Under the pieces are notes generated by a model. The model was given only the letters and a program-made list of their open reading frames with translations. It was not told the DNA's origin and made no database searches. A DNA stretch of 64,000 nucleotides from UBA4582 sp038106185. Lineage in GTDB: Bacteria > Pseudomonadota > Gammaproteobacteria > Pseudomonadales > Azotimanducaceae. The number at the start of each line of letters is the position of its first letter. The stretch's first letter is position 1. The position numbers were made by a program, and so were the translations under genes. Of the stretch, positions 1 through 8,382 are shown piece by piece. Location of the stretch: the NCBI GenBank assembly GCA_038106185.1, contig JAYODE010000012.1, positions 19,032 to 83,031 of the forward strand. Reading direction: 5' to 3'.

Positions 1-922
1 ACGGTAGTTCGCCCTCAGCCAAATTGCCATATTGATCTTCTAGTCTGACCTGGGCAACAAAGGCCTGACCAGGTTCGACCCAAGACGGTGCGACAACCGT
101 CATGCGCGCCACTTCACCCGCATGTAAGACTGCCGGCGTACCGGGCACGATTCGATAATCACCATCTTGACGGTCACTCACGTACATCGGCAGATCAAAA
201 TTAGCAGTCGCTGCCGAGGGTAAGCGCAAGTTTTGGTACACCACTTGAACTTCATCACCAGGGCGCAGACTATCAGCAGTGACTAACAGTGCAGGCAGCA
301 ATTCAGGCTCCAAGCGCCCCCCATGCACCCCCTGCCAAGGTACTGAGATAATGCGCAGTTCAGCACCGCTGCTGGTCGACACACTGACATAGTTAGCGGC
401 GTTCGGATCGTCTGTTTGCAAGCGGCCCATCTGCCAGGGTTTCGCCATCAACAGACTGGCACCAACACCCAGCTGGGTGCCCACCGAGTATCTCTGCTCA
501 ATTGTGCTTACTTCGCCCGCTCGAAGGAAGCTGGGCATGAAATACCGCTGCCCCAGCGCAGCTTGGTCATCAATATTTTGCGCGAGTTCCTTTGCCGCGG
601 CTTGGAGTCCCAGATCGAGTGCAACAAGGTCGTCGTCGAAAGTCGCCCTTAGTCCAGCGCTAACGTGGGGCATAATTGTTACTGGCAAGTAGCCCCCGGC
701 GCTCTCCACCGCATCAGCCCAGCGGGCAAGCAATAAGGCCTGCTCATGCAAACTATCAAGGGTTGGCGCATGAATCGCTTCGCTGTAGGCTCGCCGCGCC
801 TCAGTCACCGCAACGGAAGTTATCTGCGAAGGAACCTCGGCCGCGGCCAGGGTTCCAGCATAGAGCAAGGCGGTACTCAGGCCTAAATAGCGTAAAACTT
901 GTCGAAAATCTCGCATTCCCAT
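1..922 (-). CDS. Exported protein, possibly DUF3604 family (N-terminal part, runs off the left edge)
   Basis: The minus-strand frame stays open from an ATG at 920-922 to the window edge, giving about 307 residues with no stop. It begins with a short basic segment, a hydrophobic stretch and an AAA-E junction near residue 28, which reads as a signal peptide. The last ~100 residues follow the pattern 'LRPGDEVQV ... FDLPMYVSD ... VVAPSWVEPGQAF ... EDQYGN', like the region ahead of the catalytic part of DUF3604 proteins. That family assignment is from memory of the pattern. An in-frame ATG at 926-928 is an alternative start. No strong ribosome-binding site is seen before either. The C-terminal part lies outside the window, so function is not assigned. 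Confidence 0.6.
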   Translation of the reverse strand, partial: MGMRDFRQVLRYLGLSTALLYAGTLAAAEVPSQITSVAVTEARRAYSEAIHAPTLDSLHEQALLLARWADAVESAGGYLPVTIMPHVSAGLRATFDDDLVALDLGLQAAAKELAQNIDDQAALGQRYFMPSFLRAGEVSTIEQRYSVGTQLGVGASLLMAKPWQMGRLQTDDPNAANYVSVSTSSGAELRIISVPWQGVHGGRLEPELLPALLVTADSLRPGDEVQVVYQNLRLPSAATANFDLPMYVSDRQDGDYRIVPGTPAVLHAGEVARMTVVAPSWVEPGQAFVAQVRLEDQYGNLAEGELP

Positions 923-936
923 CAACATCAGATACT

Positions 937-1080
937 TTAAAGGATCGTCAGCAGAATCGGCGTGCGTGAATACATGCCTGGCTCGTCGGTGGTGAGCAAG
1001 AAACCAAGATCTGCCGGCGAGGATTTCAGGCGGCTTCTTTCGGCTTGAATGGAGTCTTTGAGGGTCACGCTGGCGTCCAT
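937..1080 (-). CDS. Possible 47-residue small ORF
   Basis: An ATG at 1078-1080 opens a 47-codon minus-strand frame ending in TAA just before the exported-protein start at 922. It has no recognisable domain, no membrane segment and no obvious ribosome-binding site. It sits between the acyl-CoA dehydrogenase terminator and the downstream exported gene, so it could be a small leader-type gene or chance. The remainder of the spacer up to 1159 shows nothing else. Confidence 0.2.
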   Translation of the reverse strand: MDASVTLKDSIQAERSRLKSSPADLGFLLTTDEPGMYSRTPILLTIL

Positions 1081-1159
1081 CTAAAAACCGTATTTAAGCG
1101 GCTATAGGTTCCAAACGCAAGCGCAGCAGGGGTTTGCTACTTAGCTGAAATAACCATAA

Positions 1160-1193
1160 AAAAAGCGAGGCCACGTGAGCAACCTCGCTTTTT
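1160..1193 (-). terminator. Rho-independent terminator of the acyl-CoA dehydrogenase gene
   Basis: A perfect 11-bp stem (AAAAAGCGAGG paired with CCTCGCTTTTT) encloses a 12-nt loop. Because the arms start and end in A/T runs it can work on both strands. It lies about 50 bases past the stop of the minus-strand acyl-CoA dehydrogenase. Confidence 0.85.
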
Positions 1194-1240
1194 ACGGTGC
1201 AGATCTTGAGGACTAGTTCGCCTCGACTCTGCGTGTCACA

Positions 1241-2461
1241 CTATTGATACTTCTTCAACTCTTCGCGAGCGATAACCCGTCGATGAACTTCATCGGGGCC
1301 ATCGGCAAGACGCAAGGTACGCTGGCCCATCCACATAGCGGCCAAAGGTGTATCCTGCGATACGCCCAGAGCGCCGTAAATCTGAATAGCCCGGTCTATG
1401 ACCCGCAGCGCCATGTTCGGTACTGAAACCTTAATCGCAGAAATGTACTTGCGGGCTTCCTTGTTACCGATAGTATCCATCATATAGGCCGCTTTCAGTA
1501 CAGCGAGCCGACACATGTCCAACTCAATGCGCGAGTCAGCGATCACGTCGTAGTTACCACCCAGCTCAGCCAGCGGCTTACCAAACGCGGTTCGCGACAG
1601 GGCGCGTTTACATAAAAGTTCGAGTGCCCGCTCAGCAACACCAATCGATCGCATACAGTGGTGAATACGGCCTGGCCCGAGGCGACCTTGAGAAATTTCA
1701 AAGCCACGACCCTCGCCTAGAATGATGTTTTCCTTGGGAACTCGAACGTCTTCAAAGGTAATGTGCATGTGACCGTGAGGCGCGTCGTCTTTGCCAAAGA
1801 CGTACATGGGGCGAACAATCGTCACACCCTTGGTATCTATGGGCACCAGAATCTGTGACTGGCGCAAATGCTTCGGTGCATCGGGATTGGTAACAACCAT
1901 GGTAATCATGATTTTGCAACGGGAATCGCCGGCACCTGAAATATAATGTTTGGAGCCGTTGATCACCCACTCGTCTCCGTCCAGCACAGCGCGAGTTGCA
2001 ATATTAGTGGCATCAGATGAGGCGACATCCGGTTCGGTCATGGCAAACGCCGAGCGAATTTTGCCTTCGAGCAATGGTTCAAGCCATTCTTTCTTCTGGG
2101 CTTCTGTTCCGTAACGCTCCAATACCTCCATATTGCCGGTATCCGGTGCGGCGCAATTGAAGACTTCCGATGCGATTGGGTTTCTCGCCATGACTTCAGC
2201 TAAATGCGCGTACTCCAGATTAGTCACGCCAGCGCCGCCCTGGCTCTCTGGCAGGAAGAAATTCCAAAGGCCAGCACTTTTAGCTTCTGCTTTGAGACCG
2301 TCCATGATTTCCAACTGGCGGGCACTGAGAGACCATCGATCACCGTCTGCGCCAGTCAGTGACGTAAACTCCTCCGTGAGGGGATCAATCTTTGATCGAA
2401 CAAATGAATCGATCTTATCGCGAACTGGTATCAAACGTTCTGGTATATCTAAGTCCATCAT
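1241..2461 (-). CDS. Acyl-CoA dehydrogenase family protein (ACAD10/11-like)
   Basis: A full-length 406-residue flavoenzyme expected to introduce a 2,3-double bond into an acyl-CoA thioester, passing electrons to ETF. The family signature FAMTEP is at residues 139-144, followed by SSDATN, and the C-terminus carries LADGPDEVHRR near residue 386, typical of the ACAD10/11-like branch. The start (MMDLDIPE) is preceded by AGAGGAAC, a good ribosome-binding site. It is followed by a strong terminator and is separated by 265 bp from the MFS gene, so it looks monocistronic. Substrate chain length cannot be read from sequence. No other beta-oxidation gene is adjacent, though an enoyl-CoA hydratase lies 20 kb away. 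Confidence 0.9.
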   Translation of the reverse strand: MMDLDIPERLIPVRDKIDSFVRSKIDPLTEEFTSLTGADGDRWSLSARQLEIMDGLKAEAKSAGLWNFFLPESQGGAGVTNLEYAHLAEVMARNPIASEVFNCAAPDTGNMEVLERYGTEAQKKEWLEPLLEGKIRSAFAMTEPDVASSDATNIATRAVLDGDEWVINGSKHYISGAGDSRCKIMITMVVTNPDAPKHLRQSQILVPIDTKGVTIVRPMYVFGKDDAPHGHMHITFEDVRVPKENIILGEGRGFEISQGRLGPGRIHHCMRSIGVAERALELLCKRALSRTAFGKPLAELGGNYDVIADSRIELDMCRLAVLKAAYMMDTIGNKEARKYISAIKVSVPNMALRVIDRAIQIYGALGVSQDTPLAAMWMGQRTLRLADGPDEVHRRVIAREELKKYQ

Positions 2462-2726
2462 CAGCGTGTTCCTCTTGTAGGCTTCTAGTTATTCACTCTG
2501 CCGATTGGGCTGTTGTCACCCTTAACGGCAGCATTCTGGTCACGTTCGTCGAGCTGTCTACTGTTTTTCGTGGCGGATCGCATTGGTGCTCAGCCACGAC
2601 CTTCAACCGCTTTATACTACAATCAAGCTATCCCGTTTACCTACCTAAATCTCAGCAGCTTATAGGGTGCTATGCGATGGGCTGATATCCATCGGTTGAT
2701 GCATGTCGACCCGCCTCTCTTTCTAT

Positions 2727-3935
2727 TCACGATGCCAGCAAGGGCGCTGAGCGAACGTTACCCAGGAAAATCAAAAATGCCAGCAGGCCCATGGCCGCAG
2801 CAGCAAGATAGGCGAGTCCGTAGGTCCCGCTAAAGACAAACAGGTAGCCCATGGCCGCCGGACCCGTCGCAATGCCCATCATGGTAAGCAGATTAGACAC
2901 TGCATAGATTCGACTGTAGTGGAGCAGACCATAACGCTCAGCAATCAGCAAGGGCTGCAGCATCAGAAGATTACCCACCGTAATGCCGAATAGCGCTAAT
3001 CCAATCAACAACCCTGCGGGCGATGTAAAGTAGCCCATGCATGCCAGCGATAGACCTTGCAGCAGCATCATGACCACCGTAAAACGAGTCGCATCCAGCT
3101 TGTCCACCAATAGGCCGCCAGCAAGACGACCGATAATACTGAAAAGCGGCAAGACGCCCAGGGCAAGTGCGGCTTCTCGCCCGCTCAATTGCTCACTGAC
3201 TAAGCCATATTGATGGGCGATACCCCCTACTTGGGCCATCATGACAAACACGTAAGCCAAGTTCAGCCGCCAGAAGTAGCTGTCGCGCAGGGCCTGTTTC
3301 AGCAACAAGCCTTGACCGCCCAAATTCAACGGGCTTTGTCGATCTGTACCTTCTGCATCTAGCCCCAACTCCTGGGGCCGAGAACGCAATATCAACAGGC
3401 TCAAAGGTAAGACGCCCAACAGGTAGGTCAGACCAAGAATGGGACTGGCCACTACCATACCTTGACTCTCGATGAGGGTTGCACTGGCGGGTGTGACCAT
3501 AATGCCGCCCACAGACAAGCCAGTTGACGCTATCGATAGCGCTCGAGCGCGACTCTTATGGAACCACCGCGCCACTAGTGTGGTCGCCGGCAAAAGACCG
3601 GACGCGCAAAATCCAACGCCAAAAAGACAATACAACAAATACAGCTGACCTTGACTGCTGACTTCACCGAGCCCCCCGAGGCACAGGCTCGCAATCACAG
3701 TACCGACACACATGATCAAACGTACATCGTACCTCTCGAGCAGGGACGCGATGTAAAGGCCTGCAATGCCGCTGGAGAAAAAGAAAATAGACACAGCGGT
3801 CGATGCCACCGTAATCGGAAAACCCTTCTCAGTCGCCAACGCCTGCAGAACAACAGAATGATTATAAAATCCTAATCCGGAGGAAAACATCAGAACAACA
3901 AATAATGCGGCGACTATTTTCCAACCATAAAACAT
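2727..3935 (-). CDS. MFS transporter (monocarboxylate/OFA-like)
   Basis: A 402-residue inner-membrane protein with about twelve hydrophobic segments. It starts MFYGWKIV, a beginning common in oxalate/formate-antiporter and monocarboxylate-type major facilitator proteins. A central hydrophilic loop is near residues 185-205. The position between the CDF transporter and acyl-CoA dehydrogenase on the same strand would allow co-transcription with the CDF gene (64 bp spacer). The substrate is probably a small organic anion, by family only. Confidence 0.85.
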   Translation of the reverse strand: MFYGWKIVAALFVVLMFSSGLGFYNHSVVLQALATEKGFPITVASTAVSIFFFSSGIAGLYIASLLERYDVRLIMCVGTVIASLCLGGLGEVSSQGQLYLLYCLFGVGFCASGLLPATTLVARWFHKSRARALSIASTGLSVGGIMVTPASATLIESQGMVVASPILGLTYLLGVLPLSLLILRSRPQELGLDAEGTDRQSPLNLGGQGLLLKQALRDSYFWRLNLAYVFVMMAQVGGIAHQYGLVSEQLSGREAALALGVLPLFSIIGRLAGGLLVDKLDATRFTVVMMLLQGLSLACMGYFTSPAGLLIGLALFGITVGNLLMLQPLLIAERYGLLHYSRIYAVSNLLTMMGIATGPAAMGYLFVFSGTYGLAYLAAAAMGLLAFLIFLGNVRSAPLLAS

Positions 3936-3999
3936 GGGCGTGACTCAGTAAGTGTTACAGGGCTTCTCGTGATATGGCACCTGGACCAATATCGGGTAC

Positions 4000-4911
4000 T
4001 CAATCTTGGTTGTCAGGTTCGATAAAACACCAGCCCACTGTAGGATTTTCGGTCTTTATTCGGCTTTCAAGCAGATTGATATGACTCACGGCCTCATCGA
4101 TACTGATACCGGACTTCATTTGAATTTTCGCCGCCAGCATGACCTTGGGGCCAAATTGCAGGGTAATCGTGTTCAATAGCTTATCAATATTAGGGTCTAA
4201 CTCAATCGCCCGAATGATTGAGGACTGTAGGTCTGGCTCCGCCGATTGACCAATCAAAAGGGCCCGAACCCGCACCGCAATAAAAATAGCCACTATGATC
4301 AGAACCACACCAATACAGACAGAGCCTATGGCGTCATAGACTGGATCGTTGGTGATATAGGTCATAGATAGGAAGCCTAGCGCCACAACTAGGCCGATGA
4401 TCGCTGCCAGGTCTTCACCAAGCACCACGACTATCTCCGCATTTCGCGTATGCTTCAGCCAAAAGCGAAAACTGCGTTCGCCCCGCATAAGATTAGCTTC
4501 TCGCACTGCTCCGGCAAGGCTGAATAACTCCAGCAGGATGGCGCCAGCCAACACCAGCATGGCAACCCAGAGATCATTTAACGGCGTTGGCGACTGAAGC
4601 TTGTGTAAACCTTCATAAATCGAGAAAACCCCACCGACGCTAAAAAGCATGAGAGCGACAATAAAGCTCCAGAAATAACTTAATTTTCCGTAACCCAGCG
4701 GATGCTCTGCATCTGCGGGTTTCTCGGCGCCTTTCAGACCGATATATAGCAGTACCTGGTTGCCCGCGTCTGCCATCGAATGAATCGCCTCGGCCAACAT
4801 GCTGCCAGAGGCAGTGTAGATGGCTGCAGCCAGCTTCGCGACCGCGATACCCGTATTGGCCAGGAAAGCGTAAAGAATCGCCCTCGCTGGAGAGCCTTCA
4901 GGAACAGCCAT
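4000..4911 (-). CDS. Cation diffusion facilitator (CDF) family transporter
   Basis: A 303-residue membrane protein of the Zn/Mn/Fe-exporting CDF family. HSMAD at residues 44-48 gives the His and Asp ligands of the transmembrane metal site in TM2, and HPLGYGK at 70-76 is the characteristic loop following it. Six membrane segments are followed by a cytoplasmic C-terminal domain of about 90 residues. The HPxGYGK form resembles the SLC30A9-like branch. It likely exports a divalent metal in exchange for protons; the metal is not determinable here. It may be first gene of a transcript with the MFS gene. Confidence 0.9.
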   Translation of the reverse strand: MAVPEGSPARAILYAFLANTGIAVAKLAAAIYTASGSMLAEAIHSMADAGNQVLLYIGLKGAEKPADAEHPLGYGKLSYFWSFIVALMLFSVGGVFSIYEGLHKLQSPTPLNDLWVAMLVLAGAILLELFSLAGAVREANLMRGERSFRFWLKHTRNAEIVVVLGEDLAAIIGLVVALGFLSMTYITNDPVYDAIGSVCIGVVLIIVAIFIAVRVRALLIGQSAEPDLQSSIIRAIELDPNIDKLLNTITLQFGPKVMLAAKIQMKSGISIDEAVSHINLLESRIKTENPTVGWCFIEPDNQD

Positions 4912-4969
4912 CTAGAAACTCCTTCTTGACCAATTTGCTCCAGCCCTTTACCAGGTCCTTACTTAAATA

Positions 4970-4993
4970 CTATCTTCTAAGCTATCTTCTAAG
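4970..4993. repeat. Tandem repeat, 12-bp unit x2
   Basis: Two perfect head-to-tail copies of CTATCTTCTAAG lie in the 261-bp spacer between the CDF gene (minus) and the hydrolase (plus). The core CTTCTAAG recurs in the repeat array at 12751-12828. No other feature was recognised in this spacer. Confidence 0.8.
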
Positions 4994-5172
4994 CGCTCTC
5001 AACTCGACCCTTGACCACGACCTGCAACTCGACAAGCAATACCTGCGGGGCTTGTACCTAAGAGAGCGACGAGGCTCGCTGCATCATACTGTAATGTTGG
5101 GTAAAAGGGGCATTGCCGTTAAAGCGGGGCCTCGGCATACTGCCCGAATCCAATTCGTCCCAAGTATTCTGA

Positions 5173-5892
5173 GGTGCGGCTATCCCCCTTTCTGAACAAC
5201 CGCTGACCATAAGCCTGCGCGGTGACCTGGATAAGGTCTCAGCGATTTATCAAACGGCGAAGGCCCCCGTGGCACTTATCGTCCTGGCCCATGGTGCCGG
5301 CGCGGGTATGCAGCATCCGCATATGCAATCACTGGCGAACGCCTTAGCCGAGGTTCAACTCGAGACTCTGCGGTTCAATTTCCCATTTATGGAGTCGAGC
5401 CGTAAGCCGCCTGATAAGTTGGCAGTCTGTTTGGCGACCCTGGCATCTGCCATTGATCTTGGTATGAAAAAGGCCAAGGGTTTGCCACTATTACTTGCAG
5501 GGCACTCCTTTGGTGGACGCATGGCTTCGCACTATATCGCACAAACTCAAGACCCCCGTTGCGCCGCCCTTATCTATTTTTCATTTCCGTTGCATGGCGT
5601 GGGTAAGCCTTCTGCCTCGCGCGCTGAACATCTACCAACCATTCGAATACCGCAACTGTTTCTCACGGGTACTCGTGACGCCATGGCCGATCAGGTGCTA
5701 CTCAGTCAAGTGATCAGTTCGCTGCCGACCGCGACTCTGATTTGGCTCGCGACGGCAGATCATGGTTTCAAGGGGTTAAAGAGCAGGCAATCCTCTCCGG
5801 TGCCTGGCGCGACTGTCAGTCCCAATGTTTATATGACAGCAGCAGAAGCCTCGATTAGTTGGTTAGTTACGCTCGAGCTTGCGCGTCGGTGA
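5173..5892 (+). CDS. Alpha/beta hydrolase, KANL3/TEX30-like (dienelactone-hydrolase-type)
   Basis: A cytoplasmic serine hydrolase of about 207 residues counted from a GTG at 5269. Visible elements, numbered from that GTG, are LAHGAGAGM (the oxyanion strand/loop), the nucleophile elbow GHSFGG with Ser80, an acid in LTGTRDAM, and the catalytic His165 in ADHGF. The reading frame remains open upstream to 5173 with protein-like sequence (LTISLRGDLDKVSAIYQ), but contains no ATG, GTG or TTG before 5269. The true start may therefore be a rare codon such as CTG at 5203, or the GTG at 5269 preceded by GCGAAGG. Substrate is unknown for this family. Confidence 0.8.
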   Translation, partial: GAAIPLSEQPLTISLRGDLDKVSAIYQTAKAPVALIVLAHGAGAGMQHPHMQSLANALAEVQLETLRFNFPFMESSRKPPDKLAVCLATLASAIDLGMKKAKGLPLLLAGHSFGGRMASHYIAQTQDPRCAALIYFSFPLHGVGKPSASRAEHLPTIRIPQLFLTGTRDAMADQVLLSQVISSLPTATLIWLATADHGFKGLKSRQSSPVPGATVSPNVYMTAAEASISWLVTLELARR

Positions 5893-7587
5893 TCAGGCCC
5901 TCACCCGCTGCAGCCATCGACCTATGGCAGTCTGCGGCAGGTTGACCCCTGTTAATACGTAGTTCAGCGCGAGTTCATTCTGCAGGTTCCATTGCATCTG
6001 TCGCCGACTGGCTGCGCTACCCGCAAACAACAATCTATCATTGACTGCAACTTCTACATGGCCAGATGGCATACAAAAAGCCCCGCGTGCATTGCTATGG
6101 AACAAGGTCAGAATCGGCAAACTCACATCCCTGTCAAGGTGATTATGGGTTAAGTGCTCGACTCTGACATCTGCACCTTTCTCCAACGCATTAACGACCG
6201 CATAGGCGCCCTCTTCGTCCAGGATACACTCCCAAACTTCAGGGAATTCCACTGGTGAAATACCACGGATTTGCTCCGTTAGCGCCTGAGCCCAGTTATC
6301 GTTATGCGCTCGTGCCAGACTTAAAAAATCATCGATCAGGGGATTCGTCAATAGTGTTCTGATCTTAGTCGCCAGCACATCACTGACCTCCATGACCAGC
6401 TGCGCACCTGAGTGCTCAAATAAACCGCTGTTGGCCTGGTGATTTTGGCGCGCCACAACAAACAAATCTGGATTCAGCTCGCGGGCGGTCACTATAATTG
6501 ACAGGTTGTTTGAATCATCGTCTGCACCCGCAATGATACCCACTGCGCCACTGATATCAGCTTGATTTAGGGTCACTGCTTCGGTGCCATCACCTATGAT
6601 GGCATTAACAGGTAAGTTGACAGTTGCCTTGTTCGGTTCTATCACTTGGACTGTCATACCTTCATCCAGCAACTCTCGATGTATCGCTCGACCAAATCGG
6701 CCAAAGCCGCATAACAACCAGCGCCCTTTCGGCAGAAGCATGACGTCTGACAGTGGCTCGCCACTTTCATTTCGAAACCAATCGTTGAGCATATACTGGT
6801 AAGGTGAACTCATTGCCAAGGCCAGGTCCCTGGCGAACGTATCGAAAGGGTTGATAATAAAGTCTGTGCCAAAGGATGCCATGTTAGCTTCGATCTCATG
6901 AGAGTCAGCTCGGCATATGACTTTTAGGCTTGGATTCAACACCTTGACGGTGATAGCAATATGTAAGTTGACGGCATTATCGTCGGTCAAGGCGACCACG
7001 CTTTTACATTGCGGGTGTGTAATACCGGCGAGCATCAGGTGCTGCGGATCACTGGCGTCGGCTTGCAGACCCGGGATAAACATGGGATGTTCCGCCAACA
7101 GCAGCGCGTCTATTCGTTCCTGTTTGATGTCTAGCACCGAGGCGCCAATGAGGCGCTTACGGAGTGACTTCACCAACCGACTACCTGTATCTCCGAAGCC
7201 ACAGACAACGAAAAAAGGATCACAAATCTGCTTAACCTTTCGTTGAAAACGATTTTCAGTCAGGGCTTTAATGAGCGTCTCGTTTTGCAATAGTCGGATC
7301 AAGGTGCCGATCGCATAGATCCAGGTCGCGACGGTAAAATAAATAAATATCAGCGCCCACATGCGCTGAGCATCAGTAAAAGGATAAGGGAGTTCACCAA
7401 AACCAATGGTGGTGCCCATAAAGGTGACAAAATAAAATGCGTGAAAGAAGTCCATGTACCAGACTTCACCCTTGTCATCCAGACCAGGTATCATCGTCAA
7501 ACCCAGGGTTGCCATAGCGTAAACCGTTGACAGCACCAGCAGAGGCGCTCGCATCTGGCGAAGAATCAAAAAAACGATACTATCCAT
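5893..7587 (-). CDS. Potassium channel with two TrkA-N (RCK) domains
   Basis: A 564-residue channel subunit. Two transmembrane helices flank a pore loop with the filter sequence TIGFGE at residues 60-65, a variant of TxGYG. Two Rossmann NAD-binding (RCK) domains follow, with glycine motifs CGFGDTGS at about 129-136 and CGFGRFGR at about 293-300. RCK domains gate such channels in response to nucleotides or cations. Its stop is immediately next to the hydrolase stop (convergent, no spacer). The DUF6394 gene upstream has the same strand and is 219 bp away. Whether it passes K+ specifically is inferred from the filter. Confidence 0.88.
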   Translation of the reverse strand: MDSIVFLILRQMRAPLLVLSTVYAMATLGLTMIPGLDDKGEVWYMDFFHAFYFVTFMGTTIGFGELPYPFTDAQRMWALIFIYFTVATWIYAIGTLIRLLQNETLIKALTENRFQRKVKQICDPFFVVCGFGDTGSRLVKSLRKRLIGASVLDIKQERIDALLLAEHPMFIPGLQADASDPQHLMLAGITHPQCKSVVALTDDNAVNLHIAITVKVLNPSLKVICRADSHEIEANMASFGTDFIINPFDTFARDLALAMSSPYQYMLNDWFRNESGEPLSDVMLLPKGRWLLCGFGRFGRAIHRELLDEGMTVQVIEPNKATVNLPVNAIIGDGTEAVTLNQADISGAVGIIAGADDDSNNLSIIVTARELNPDLFVVARQNHQANSGLFEHSGAQLVMEVSDVLATKIRTLLTNPLIDDFLSLARAHNDNWAQALTEQIRGISPVEFPEVWECILDEEGAYAVVNALEKGADVRVEHLTHNHLDRDVSLPILTLFHSNARGAFCMPSGHVEVAVNDRLLFAGSAASRRQMQWNLQNELALNYVLTGVNLPQTAIGRWLQRVRA

Positions 7588-7716
7588 AGCTTACTTCCAT
7601 CGCTTAATTCTATTGATTAAAACCAAAGCGTTTAAAAAAACTGTGAACCAAAGCCTCGAGCCCATCGTGGATGCTCGAACGGTGCTGCTTTCTGATACAG
7701 GAAGTTTCTAGGTGTG

Positions 7717-7740
7717 GAAGCTTTTAAGATTTGAAGCTTC
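7717..7740. other. Inverted repeat (7-bp arms) in the channel/DUF6394 spacer
   Basis: GAAGCTT at 7717-7723 and AAGCTTC at 7734-7740 form a perfect inverted repeat around a 10-nt loop. It lies between the DUF6394 stop (7807) and the channel start (7587) on the minus strand. It may be a weak terminator or a regulatory hairpin, and no T-run follows it on the minus strand. Confidence 0.35.
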
Positions 7741-7806
7741 TGACATCAGCAATTTTCCATAAAACCGCGGTCTGAGATGAGCAACCTATCTGTCTGATCT
7801 TTGGTT

Positions 7807-8190
7807 CTAACGACGCAGCATCACGGTCTCGATAACCAGCAGAGATACCGATATCGTGTTGGCGATCACCGCCCCTCCGGCAAGGGAGACGATACTTGCC
7901 ATGGTCGCAGCCGTCATGCCCAAGTCGGTCGCATACACAACAACACCCCAGATTGCCGCTGCCGCGACTAACTGAATATCGGCAACGAGACTTGCCGCCA
8001 GGAGTACTGCGCCCATATGGGTACGATCGCCGAACTTCAGGATGGTTGCTATGGCGTTGACGAATATCGCAGCAAACAGCTCGTACACATTATGGTGATC
8101 CTCGTTGCCTATCTCACCGATAAAAAAACCAAAATTCAGGGTAAGGGCCAAAATGATCGTGAATGCAAAGACGACTTTTTCAAGATTCAT
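7807..8190 (-). CDS. Small four-TM membrane protein, DUF6394-like
   Basis: A 127-residue, strongly hydrophobic protein with about four transmembrane segments. It carries NVYELFAA and TILKFGDRTHMGAVLLA in the first half and ends LLVIETVMLRR. The pattern matches proteins annotated DUF6394 next to TrkA-domain genes; that name is from memory. Function is unknown. The location between an RCK channel and a Na/Pi transporter suggests a role linked to ion transport. It is divergent from the Na/Pi transporter gene. Confidence 0.7.
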   Translation of the reverse strand: MNLEKVVFAFTIILALTLNFGFFIGEIGNEDHHNVYELFAAIFVNAIATILKFGDRTHMGAVLLAASLVADIQLVAAAAIWGVVVYATDLGMTAATMASIVSLAGGAVIANTISVSLLVIETVMLRR

Positions 8191-8382
8191 GGGTTGAACT
8201 CCCTCGGCAACAAAGACTTCACTATAACCTGATAGATGCTGGATGGCATCGGTTTTATGCCGGACTATTATGGCCTCGATGGAACGCCAACAACTCGACG
8301 ACAGGTGATATGGGTCATGGGCGCTCAGATTGATGCACCAGATAATGATGTGTCGGTAAGGGCTATATGGAGATCCAGCGTT

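Noticed and set aside
8236..8382. 49-residue N-terminal extension of the Na/Pi transporter
   Set aside because: Polar sequence unlike the family; a GTG at 8383 with GGAG upstream gives the expected start next to the first TM.
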